Assembly (NCBI GenBank): GCA_039588915.1
Contig: JBDGYV010000079.1
Span: forward strand, 1 to 7,465
Reading direction: 5' to 3'
Length of the DNA: 7,465 bases
Source: CAMYLR01 sp039588915
GTDB lineage: Bacteria; Gemmatimonadota; Gemmatimonadetes; JACCXV01; JAHWKZ01
Shown piece by piece: positions 1 to 5,115 of the stretch. The translations under genes and the position numbers were made by a program. The notes under the pieces were generated by a model, which saw only the letters and a list, made by a program, of their open reading frames with translations, searched no databases and had not been told where the DNA came from. How positions within the stretch are numbered: the stretch's first letter is position 1; the number at the start of each line of letters is the position of its first letter.

Positions 1-1
1 A

Positions 2-193
2 TGTTGCTGGTTGCTGATGGCGCTTCTCTTCATCGGTGGCGTGATGAACCTGCTCTGGATCGCGGCCATCGCATTCTTTGTGCTGTTTGAGAAGGTGATT
101 CCTCATGCACCGGTGGCCGGCCGGGTCGCTGGTGGCGCGATGATCCTGACCGGCCTTGTGCTACTTGCGACATGGACGCGGGCAGGCGGCTAG
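2..193 (+). CDS. DUF2182 family integral membrane protein, 3' end only
   Basis: The last 63 codons of a gene whose start lies before the window; it enters in frame at base 2 with Cys-Cys-Trp and ends at TAG 191-193. The sequence shows two hydrophobic segments (about residues 4-28 and 43-56) around a short basic loop with the motif EKVIP. The stretch LLFIGGVMNLLWIAA is characteristic of the C-terminus of DUF2182, a family of predicted metal-binding integral membrane proteins of unknown function that is often annotated as a copper-chaperone-like membrane protein. The stop codon is only 6 bp before the tRNA-Ile fragment of junction A, and the terminator of that junction (246-272) would end this transcript. 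The family call rests on remembered sequence pattern and on the C-terminal quarter only. Confidence 0.72.
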   Translation, partial: CCWLLMALLFIGGVMNLLWIAAIAFFVLFEKVIPHAPVAGRVAGGAMILTGLVLLATWTRAGG

Positions 194-199
194 GCGGCT

Positions 200-241
200 A
201 TAAGCGTGAGGTCGGTGGTTCAACTCCACCCAGGCCCACCA
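200..241 (+). repeat. tRNA-Ile(GAU) 3' fragment, junction A (putative att core)
   Basis: These 42 bases are identical to 7219-7260. They can be read as the end of the anticodon loop (ATAA), the 3' strand of the anticodon stem (GCGTG), variable loop AGGTC, T stem GGTGG, T loop TTCAACT, T stem CCACC, acceptor strand CAGGCCC, discriminator A and encoded CCA. The 5' half is absent: the bases just upstream are the stop region of the DUF2182 gene and cannot form the D arm or the GGGCCTG acceptor strand. It is therefore not a functional tRNA gene. A tRNA 3' end repeated as a direct repeat is the usual trace of site-specific integration by a tyrosine recombinase, so I interpret it as an attachment-site core. 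Confidence 0.85.
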
Positions 242-245
242 CTTA

Positions 246-272
246 GAAGCCCCGTCACGGCGGGGCTTCTTT
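246..272 (+). terminator. Intrinsic terminator of junction A
   Basis: A perfect inverted repeat with stem GAAGCCCCG / CGGGGCTTC and loop TCACGG is followed by TTT. It lies 4 bp after the encoded CCA of the tRNA fragment, where a tRNA terminator belongs, and 52 bp after the stop of the DUF2182 gene, which it could also terminate. The same 24-bp hairpin recurs unchanged at 1970, 2737 and 7265. The T run is only on the plus strand, so it acts on plus-strand transcripts. Confidence 0.82.
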
Positions 273-312
273 GCTTGGTGGCGGTTCCGGCAGCGTGCTA
301 TGATGGAATCAT

Positions 313-333
313 GGTGACAAAGACGGTGACAAG
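313..333 (+). repeat. Tandem GGTRACAA pair, junction A (putative integrase arm sites)
   Basis: Two copies of GGTGACAA (313-320 and 325-332) are separated by AGAC, giving a 12-bp period. They begin 43 bp after the end of the hairpin. The pair matches that of junction B with one mismatch in 21 bp. Paired direct repeats at a fixed distance from an att core are the layout of arm-type binding sites for the N-terminal domain of tyrosine integrases; that role is inferred. An alternative is the 3' tail of an eroded integrase gene on the minus strand, which would read L-V-T-V-F-V-T. Confidence 0.6.
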
Positions 334-528
334 TTCAGCGCTGCCCGCCCCTCCCGTTGATCAAGCCCGACGCCGCCGGGAACGGTTCTTGAGATAGGAT
401 GTTGCCGCTATGAGGCCCCCACATTTCCCTTGTGTCGTCACCCTGGTGGTATTCGGACTGGTGTCCACTAACGAGTTGACGCCTGCTCTGGTGAGCTGTC
501 GAGGCGGTGTCCTGGAATGGGTTCAGCG
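334..528. other. Intergenic stretch between junction A and the DUF6265 gene
   Basis: I see no gene here. With the junction before it, the span from 194 to 528 is 335 bp without a convincing gene. A plus-strand frame from 410 begins like a signal peptide (MRPPHFPCVVTLVVFGLV) but runs straight into the antisense of the DUF6265 gene with no family resemblance. No clear terminator for the minus-strand unit is visible. This is probably arm or remnant DNA of an integrated element. Confidence 0.5.
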
Positions 529-1044
529 TCAGCGCACGTTGGCGATGCGCTTCCAGCGGAAGGTAAGCACGTTGCCGTCGTCACCCTCCGCGCGCGCCGT
601 GAGTTCGTCCTCCGACCGCTCGTAGACAATACGTTTGGGAAAGTCGTGATCCGGATTGGCGAACACCGCCCGGTGTTCGCCGCTCTCAACGAGCCGAAAG
701 TCGGTCGCTGGGCCGCCACCCGGGCTAGCCATGTAGAACACGCCATCGAGACGACTCTCGATGCGCAAATACTCGAACGAGGCCTTCGCCTGCCCGACGA
801 CCGTTGTTCGGCCGACACCGAGCATCACTCCGCCTCGCGGCGGGAGCCACAGCTCCTCCGCGTATTGCGAGTCTTGCTCAAGGGCCCAGTGGCCTGCGAG
901 CCAGCGCAGGGACTCGAGCGGATCGGCCGGTTCCTCGGTGTTGGGCTTCTGCGCGCCGGAGAGCAAGACGACGAAGAGAAGGAGCGCCGCTAGAGCGACG
1001 AGGACAGGACGTTGACCAGGGGTTTGCGTTGTGAAGCGTTGCAT
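529..1044 (-). CDS. DUF6265 family protein with N-terminal signal or anchor segment
   Basis: A 171-residue protein. Residues 14-31 form one hydrophobic segment followed by SGAQKP, which looks like a Sec signal peptide or membrane anchor, so the body should sit in the periplasm. The rest matches the DUF6265 pattern: LRWLAGHW (46-53), EELW (63-66), GGVMLGVGRT (71-80), FEYLRIE (90-96), and the signature FANPDHDFPKRIVY (128-141) followed by an acidic, beta-rich end. The family has no established function. An ATG at 1042-1044 was chosen because it gives the signal segment directly and lies 7 bp after the stop of the upstream regulator gene; the longer frame back to 1338 would be antisense to nothing useful and overlaps the regulator. 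The ribosome site would lie inside the end of the regulator gene (GAACGAGAA region), suggesting translational coupling. Family call fairly sure, role unknown. Confidence 0.83.
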   Translation of the reverse strand: MQRFTTQTPGQRPVLVALAALLLFVVLLSGAQKPNTEEPADPLESLRWLAGHWALEQDSQYAEELWLPPRGGVMLGVGRTTVVGQAKASFEYLRIESRLDGVFYMASPGGGPATDFRLVESGEHRAVFANPDHDFPKRIVYERSEDELTARAEGDDGNVLTFRWKRIANVR

Positions 1045-1051
1045 GATGGAC

Positions 1052-1912
1052 TTATTCTCGTTCACCGGTCGACGCCGGCGCTTGAACAAAAGCGACAGCG
1101 GCGTCGGTGCTAGTGACGAAAGCGTCCGCGATCGCGTGCTGCTCGCGACGGAACCCGCTCGCCGGGACACCCGCGAACTCGCGGAAATCCCGCGCGAAGT
1201 GGGCCTGGTCCGCGTATCCGGAGCGGTGCGCCAGACGCGTGAGCGTCTCGTGCCAGCCCGAAGCCATCCCGAGGCGCAGGGCTCGCTGGAAGCGTGCGAT
1301 GCGTGCGAGCAGTTTGGGGCCGATGCCCACCTCGGCACGGAAACGGCGCTGGAGCTGTCGGGCGCTCAGTGCGCAGTCCGCGGCGACCGCATCGATTGGG
1401 ACGCCGCGACAGATGGAAGCCGCCGCGCCGACGAGCGGCGTGCCGCGCGCGGCTCGTGCGCGCTCGCTGAGGAAAGCGTCGAGCAACCATACGCGCTCCC
1501 CGCCTGGACCGACAGACGCGAGTCGTTCGGAGAGTTCGACCAGGTGCAAATCGGCGAGGGCTTCCAGTGGAGCGATCACGTCGGTCCATCGGTCGGCCGG
1601 CGGCCCGCCGAGGAAAGCGGCACCCCCGGGACGGAAGCGGACCCCGATCACGTTGCTGCGCTCTGAGGGGGAGAGCACCACCGCCCTCGTCGTAACCCCC
1701 ACGAGCAGCGCTGTTTCCTGGGGCCGCAGAATACCGTCCGTTCCCAGACGCCGGAAGGGAGTACCGAGGTGAAAGACGAGCTCCATGCAACCATCCGGTA
1801 GGACCCGCTCGAGGGCCGCGGGCTCGTTCGGTCCGCCGACCGCCTCGAGTTCCCAGATGCACTGGACGAAGGGAGCCAGATCAGGCGACGGTGTATGTTC
1901 TTGGTAGCGCAC
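1052..1912 (-). CDS. AraC-family transcriptional regulator with DUF6597-type N-terminal domain
   Basis: A 286-residue cytosolic DNA-binding protein. Residues 1-100 carry the DUF6597-like sensor part, beginning MRYQEHTPSPDLAPFVQCIW and including LPDGCMELVFHLG (38-50) and NVIGVRFRPGGAAFLG (87-102). The C-terminal AraC-type DNA-binding domain has two helix-turn-helix units: about 173-199 (IDAVAADCALSARQLQRRFR) and 220-256 (ending GYADQAHFARDFREFAGVPASGF). A GTG at 1910-1912 was chosen because proteins of this type usually begin at M-R-Y-x-E just before the SPxLAPF motif, and AGGA lies just upstream, though closely spaced. A second in-frame GTG at 1963 would add 17 atypical residues and run into junction B. 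It is followed 7 bp later by the DUF6265 gene, so the two probably form one operon; the regulator may control it. Ligand unknown. Confidence 0.88.
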   Translation of the reverse strand: MRYQEHTPSPDLAPFVQCIWELEAVGGPNEPAALERVLPDGCMELVFHLGTPFRRLGTDGILRPQETALLVGVTTRAVVLSPSERSNVIGVRFRPGGAAFLGGPPADRWTDVIAPLEALADLHLVELSERLASVGPGGERVWLLDAFLSERARAARGTPLVGAAASICRGVPIDAVAADCALSARQLQRRFRAEVGIGPKLLARIARFQRALRLGMASGWHETLTRLAHRSGYADQAHFARDFREFAGVPASGFRREQHAIADAFVTSTDAAVAFVQAPASTGERE

Positions 1913-1955
1913 GGTCCTCGATTCTCGCGCGCCAGCGGGCAGTGCGCAAACCAGG

Positions 1956-1969
1956 AGGCCCACGATGAG
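1956..1969 (+). repeat. Decayed tRNA-Ile acceptor end, junction B
   Basis: AGGCCCACGATGAG matches AGGCCCACCATGAG of junction D at 13 of 14 positions and stands in the same place immediately before the same hairpin. Only the acceptor end remains; the T arm and anticodon part seen at junctions A and D are missing, and CCA has become CGA. It shares the TGAG linker with junction D rather than the CTTA linker of A and C. Confidence 0.68.
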
Positions 1970-1995
1970 GAAGCCCCGTCACGGCGGGGCTTCTT
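1970..1995 (+). terminator. Intrinsic terminator of junction B
   Basis: The same 24-bp hairpin as junction A (stem GAAGCCCCG / CGGGGCTTC) without any change, followed by TT and then GCATTT, so the T tract is weaker than in the other copies. It faces the plus strand; no plus-strand gene ends shortly before it, so here it is best explained as carried along with the junction module. It lies 57 bp upstream of the regulator start on the other strand. Confidence 0.7.
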
Positions 1996-2035
1996 GCATT
2001 TAGGTGAGGGTGGGGGGATCTTCGCTCGAACGCGT

Positions 2036-2056
2036 GGTAACAAAGACGGTGACAAG
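2036..2056 (+). repeat. Tandem GGTRACAA pair, junction B
   Basis: GGTAACAA (2036-2043), AGAC, GGTGACAA (2048-2055): 12-bp period, starting 42 bp after the hairpin. One mismatch in 21 bp to junction A, while the bases between hairpin and pair are not obviously alike. Conserved ends with a diverged middle point to selection on, or recent copying of, the pair itself. Integrase arm-site role is inferred. Confidence 0.6.
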
Positions 2057-2132
2057 CGGTTCGCCTGTAGCAGAACAAGACACGGCGCCGCAAGCATTTC
2101 CCGACAGACGAGGCCCGGGGCATTAGGTTAGT

Positions 2133-2669
2133 ATGGAGCCAATGATCAGTCGCTACGGGATGTTCTCTACCATTGCGCTGCTCTTGATTGCGCCAACCAT
2201 CGTGATGGCACAGGAGAGAGCCGCGATCGATTCTCTCGCACAGACCGCCGAATCAGGTTCTCTCGAGGATTTTATCAACGAATATGAGGAGACCTGGCGG
2301 TCCCATGATGCTAAACGCTTGGCGGATTTTTTCGCTGAGGATGCGGACATGATTTTCGGCATCCAGCCGAGAATTGTCGGGCGTGCCGCGATTGAGACGT
2401 CGTGGGACCTGTATTTCTCGCGCATCGACAGTGGTCGCGCGGTTTCAATCTCGATTGACTCGATTCGCAATCTGAGTCCCCGTATCGCGCTACTCAACGT
2501 TCACACGACAACCGGCGGAACCCACTCGGAGACAAACGAGGAGCTGCCATCTCGAAAGGCGCGCGGGACATGGGTAGTGACACGTGTTGGTGGCGACTGG
2601 AAGATCGCCGCATTGCGAATACACTCTCCGGTCGGCGAGCAGCGACTGGGCCCGGGCACGGACGACTAG
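2133..2669 (+). CDS. Secreted SnoaL/NTF2-like (DUF4440-type) protein
   Basis: A 178-residue protein with a hydrophobic signal segment (residues 11-25) and a likely cleavage site after VMA26, so it should be exported. Residues 44-166 resemble the cone-shaped SnoaL/NTF2 fold: an N-terminal helix EEYETWRSH-like region (about 50-58) leading to DAKRLADFFAEDADMIF (59-75), then GRAAIETSWDLYF (83-95), and a closing strand pair RGTWVVTRVGGDWKIAALRIHS (144-165). Such proteins range from small hydrolases and isomerases to non-catalytic ligand binders; no catalytic set can be assigned. ATG 2133 is used; ATG 2142 has a GGAG at 2135-2138 but only 3 bp spacing, and the choice would not change the mature protein. 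It is the only gene between junctions B and C, and the terminator at 2737 would end its message. Confidence 0.8.
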   Translation: MEPMISRYGMFSTIALLLIAPTIVMAQERAAIDSLAQTAESGSLEDFINEYEETWRSHDAKRLADFFAEDADMIFGIQPRIVGRAAIETSWDLYFSRIDSGRAVSISIDSIRNLSPRIALLNVHTTTGGTHSETNEELPSRKARGTWVVTRVGGDWKIAALRIHSPVGEQRLGPGTDD

Positions 2670-2720
2670 ATCACGGGCAACCCGTAGTGGCCGATCTGGG
2701 AACGCTGACACGCGTCGACG

Positions 2721-2736
2721 CCAGGCCCACTACTTA
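2721..2736 (+). repeat. Decayed tRNA-Ile acceptor end, junction C
   Basis: CCAGGCCCACTACTTA matches junction A (230-245) at 15 of 16 positions and directly precedes the same hairpin. Upstream the T arm is replaced by unrelated sequence that includes CGTCGACG. No GGTRACAA pair follows at the expected distance, so this is the most eroded of the four junctions. Confidence 0.66.
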
Positions 2737-2763
2737 GAAGCCCCGTCACGGCGGGGCTTCTTT
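2737..2763 (+). terminator. Intrinsic terminator of junction C
   Basis: Unchanged 24-bp hairpin (stem GAAGCCCCG / CGGGGCTTC, loop TCACGG) followed by TTT. It begins 67 bp after the stop of the secreted SnoaL-like gene and is the obvious terminator for it. Confidence 0.82.
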
Positions 2764-2794
2764 CGCACTGGCCGATTCGTTTACCTCCCTTAAC

Positions 2795-2806
2795 TGAACC
2801 GGTTCA
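2795..2806. promoter_or_regulatory. Perfect 12-bp palindrome, possible operator
   Basis: TGAACC/GGTTCA is a perfect inverted repeat located 74 bp before the start of the cytosolic SnoaL-like gene. A TAGAAT (2809-2814) just downstream resembles a -10 box, which would put the palindrome in the spacer of that promoter; no good -35 box is visible. Palindromes of this size are typical of dimeric repressors such as TetR-family proteins. No such repressor is encoded in the window. Confidence 0.45.
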
Positions 2807-2879
2807 ATTAGAATCACCGCATCGAGTTGGGTTGAAGGCCGGGGATCTGCATCAATCGCGTCTGAACAGGAGAAACACA

Positions 2880-3269
2880 ATGGATCGGCGTGAGTTCGAG
2901 GCCTGGTTGGATCGCTACGGTAGGGCATGGGAGACTCAGGATTCGGGGATGGCGGCCGAGCTCTTCTCGAAGGATGCTGTTTATTTTGAGGCTCCCTTTG
3001 ACGAACCGATGTGCGGGCGATCTTCGATTGTGGATTACTGGAAAGAGGGCGGGGAGACCCAGGAAGACATCGGCTTCGGGTACGACGTTCTGGCCGTGGC
3101 CGAGAGTTCGGGAATTGCTCGCTGGTGGGCGCGATTCACGCGCATTCCTTCTGGGTCCAGAGTGGAGCTAGATGGCGTCTTGGTCGCTTCCCTGGACCCG
3201 GACAACCGGTGCGACGAATTTCGCGAATGGTGGCACCGGCGAGAGCGGAACCCTCAAGCGATGGTCTAA
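2880..3269 (+). CDS. SnoaL-like / nuclear transport factor 2 family protein (cytosolic)
   Basis: A 129-residue protein without a signal peptide. It shows the usual family order: a first helix with FEAWLDRYGRAWETQD (6-21), then AAELFSKDAVYFEAPFDEPMCG (25-46), where the loading of acidic and aromatic residues lines the pocket in known relatives, SSIVDYW (48-54), and a closing RWWARFT (81-87) and CDEFREWWHRRE (111-122). The last motif is frequent in NTF2-like proteins annotated only as such. ATG 2880 was chosen over an upstream in-frame ATG (2832) because AGGAG at 2868-2872 sits 7 bp before it and the domain begins at once. Length is normal for a single-domain member. Its stop codon overlaps that of the convergent beta-propeller gene by 4 bp. 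It is unrelated in detail to the secreted relative at 2133. Function unknown. Confidence 0.85.
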   Translation: MDRREFEAWLDRYGRAWETQDSGMAAELFSKDAVYFEAPFDEPMCGRSSIVDYWKEGGETQEDIGFGYDVLAVAESSGIARWWARFTRIPSGSRVELDGVLVASLDPDNRCDEFREWWHRRERNPQAMV

Positions 3270-4384
3270 GGATCCACCGCCGGGCGCGATGTCAACCCTT
3301 TGAACATGACGAGCGCACCCGTGCCAGGTTCGCCCATGCCGTCAACGGTCACATAGGCATCGCCACCCGCGTTGAAGTCGATCGATGTCGGGAAGGAGAG
3401 CCCGCTCAATATCTCCTCGGACTCTGTTCCTTCCTTGACCCGGATGATCGCACCCGAGTTCGGAACGGGCCCTTGCTCGCTGAACCGGCCGAACGAGACG
3501 GCATACAGCTCGCCGTCCGGGCCTGTGCGGAGGTCGGTGAGCATCGTTAGACCGGTCGCATGATCACTGACATCACCATCGGTGGTTACTTTCACGACCT
3601 TGGCCGATCCGGGCAGAAAAGGAACGCCGGGGAGTAACGACACATAGACGTTGCCGTCCTCATCGAAGGTGACTCCGGTGGGTACCGGGTCGGATTCCAT
3701 TGCGTCACCCCGACCGGGATTGGGAATTGGACTAGGCACCCCGTCGAAGACCGCCACGACCTCAATCTGCCCGGTATCCGGATCTATCTTTAGAAGATCG
3801 TTGCCAGCAGCATCGGCGACCCACAGGTTCCCATCCGGACCGGCAGCGAGCCCATAGGGGTTGGATTCGAGGCGGAAACCGTCAGGGTTCTGATCGCTCT
3901 CGAAGTCCCAGACGTTGACCACCTCGGTCACCCGACCGGCTTCGATCCTGACGACGGCGCCCATCTCGGGCGGCCCGTCGCCACTCAACGCACCGATCGT
4001 CGCATAGAGGGTGCCGTTCAGCATGGCGAGGCGGGAACCACCAGCGCCGTCTCCTGGGCTCGTGTACACGGAGGGAAGGATGGCGACTTCCGCCTGAGTC
4101 CCCTCCGCATCGATTCGTATGATCCGCGCCGTCTGGCCGTACTTGTAGACTGTCAACTCTCCGCTCAAGGGGCTCGGAAATTCGACTTCCCTGTCGCCCC
4201 CCACGCCGGTGTCAATCACCCACACACTCCCGTCCGAGGTCACGAGCACGCCCATGGGGCCATTCAAACCGGTGGCTACCGTCGTGCTCATCTCTTGGGC
4301 GCTGACCACCGCGACGCCAAACGCGAACACGGCTAGTGCCAGCGCAAGTACGGTTCGCGACCCAGCGATCGCTTTCTTCTTCAT
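3266..4384 (-). CDS. Secreted ScyD/ScyE-type beta-propeller protein
   Basis: A 372-residue exported protein. Residues 1-29 are a classic Sec signal (MKKK basic start, hydrophobic 11-27, VSA before the cut). The mature part has NHL/SMP-30-like propeller blades, each with a G-x-DG-x-hydrophobic-hydrophobic-V core: GPMGVLVTSDGSVWVIDTG (42-60), NPYGLAAGPDGNLWVADAAG (175-194), PVPTGVTFDEDGNVYVSLLP (233-252), LRTGPDGELYAVSFG (285-299) and PTSIDFNAGGDAYVTVDGMG (332-351). The insert on residues 60-80 and the SRLAMLNGTLYATIG blade (117-131) match the ScyD/ScyE family, named after cyanobacterial scytonemin genes but widespread as secreted propellers without known role. ATG 4384 has GGGAG upstream with 6 bp spacing. 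It follows the cytochrome gene by 65 bp on the same strand, so they are probably co-transcribed. An enzymatic lactonase role is possible but not shown. Confidence 0.85.
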   Translation of the reverse strand: MKKKAIAGSRTVLALALAVFAFGVAVVSAQEMSTTVATGLNGPMGVLVTSDGSVWVIDTGVGGDREVEFPSPLSGELTVYKYGQTARIIRIDAEGTQAEVAILPSVYTSPGDGAGGSRLAMLNGTLYATIGALSGDGPPEMGAVVRIEAGRVTEVVNVWDFESDQNPDGFRLESNPYGLAAGPDGNLWVADAAGNDLLKIDPDTGQIEVVAVFDGVPSPIPNPGRGDAMESDPVPTGVTFDEDGNVYVSLLPGVPFLPGSAKVVKVTTDGDVSDHATGLTMLTDLRTGPDGELYAVSFGRFSEQGPVPNSGAIIRVKEGTESEEILSGLSFPTSIDFNAGGDAYVTVDGMGEPGTGALVMFKGLTSRPAVDP

Positions 4385-4449
4385 CCCGCGCTCCCTCGTT
4401 GAAGTGGGATATAGATCAAGCTACGTAGTGTGTTGACGCCCGCTTCGCA

Positions 4450-4953
4450 TCAAGTTTCCTGGAGCAACATCTGCACCAGAGCGTTGACACACGCCTTGCT
4501 GACGTTTGTATAGGCAGGCATTTGGTATCTCGTGTGCCCGTAACCCAGAACGATGTAGACGGCTGGATCGATAATGCTCTCGCGGATATAGCCTTCGGCC
4601 GTTGTTGCCATGCCGGTGTACTTCGGATCACGGATGCGTTGTTCAGCCGTTGCACCCATGGCGTTATGGGTCGGACCGAAAAGGCCGCCCGCCTCGGCTG
4701 AGTCGAGCACATGACAAAGGCCACAGTACTGGCTTCGATACACCTCTAACCCGGATACGATCAGTTGGTGGTTGTCCGTGCTGTCACAAGACATGACGGT
4801 CGACGTCGTCATGCGGGGATTGCTGGGCGCCAGTTTGGCGAGATGCGTGGGCGTGAGCGTGTTGATCGGCGTGTCCGGTGGTCTACTCGTCGCTCTGCAG
4901 GCCAAGGTCAGTCCAAGGAGCAGAAGCGTGTTAACGTACAACAATCGTTTCAT
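4450..4953 (-). CDS. Mono-haem class I cytochrome c, membrane-anchored or lipoprotein
   Basis: A 167-residue protein. Residues 1-19 (MKRLLYVNTLLLLGLTLAC) form an export signal with a relaxed lipobox ending at Cys19, so it may be a lipoprotein on the periplasmic side. A Pro/Thr-rich linker (20-55) precedes the cytochrome domain. The haem attachment motif CGLCH is at 77-81, and the likely sixth ligand is Met145 in QMPAY. YIRESIIDPAVYIVLGYG (122-139) is the segment normally found before that Met in cytochromes of terminal-oxidase and dehydrogenase electron chains. Cys56 and Cys155 are extra. ATG 4953 was chosen because it starts the signal; a longer frame to 5112 adds 53 residues with no such start and crosses the divergent promoter region. 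No clear Shine-Dalgarno is visible. It heads an operon with the beta-propeller gene and is divergent from the TonB receptor. The partner enzyme is not in the window. Confidence 0.87.
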   Translation of the reverse strand: MKRLLYVNTLLLLGLTLACRATSRPPDTPINTLTPTHLAKLAPSNPRMTTSTVMSCDSTDNHQLIVSGLEVYRSQYCGLCHVLDSAEAGGLFGPTHNAMGATAEQRIRDPKYTGMATTAEGYIRESIIDPAVYIVLGYGHTRYQMPAYTNVSKACVNALVQMLLQET

Positions 4954-5115
4954 CTGACTTGGCACACTTCTGAACGATGGAGAGCAGCTATTCCTGGCGC
5001 TTATGCGTTGCCCACAGCGACCAGATCCCACTCCAAGATGCGACGCCGGCACGTGTGGTGCAACTGGGCGCCGCATGAATTTTTCGGAGTCGACCGGTAG
5101 AATGCTTAGCAATCT
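4954..5115. promoter_or_regulatory. Divergent promoter region between cytochrome c and TonB receptor
   Basis: This 162-bp gap separates two head-to-head genes and must hold promoters for both. For the receptor, TAGAAT at 5098-5103 resembles a -10 box and lies only 12 bp before the ATG, with a poor -35 (ATGAAT, 5075-5080, 17 bp spacing). The same TAGAAT word occurs before the SnoaL-like gene at 2809. I see no clear operator and no convincing minus-strand promoter. Confidence 0.4.

Noticed and set aside
206..397. A 63-codon plus-strand frame over junction A
   Set aside because: It translates the tRNA fragment, the hairpin and the GGTRACAA pair and resembles no protein.
410..625. A small plus-strand protein with a signal-like start
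   Set aside because: More than half is antisense to the DUF6265 gene, and composition after residue 20 is not protein-like.
1110..1862. Long Arg/Ala/Pro-rich frames on both strands over the regulator
   Set aside because: They are shadows of the GC-rich AraC-type gene, whose domains are unambiguous.
1052..1963. Longer start (GTG 1963) for the AraC-family regulator
   Set aside because: The 17 extra residues are atypical for the family and the start falls in the junction B acceptor remnant; GTG 1912 gives the usual M-R-Y beginning.
2111..2126. A fifth tRNA acceptor remnant just before the gene at 2133
   Set aside because: Only AGGCCC and TTAG agree, with different bases between and no hairpin after it; chance is enough.
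200..2763. Integron attC sites or a CRISPR array
   Set aside because: The repeats lack attC core sites (GTTRRRY pairs around an imperfect palindrome) and lie 0.7 to 4.5 kb apart with genes between them; there is no regular repeat-spacer pattern and no cas gene.
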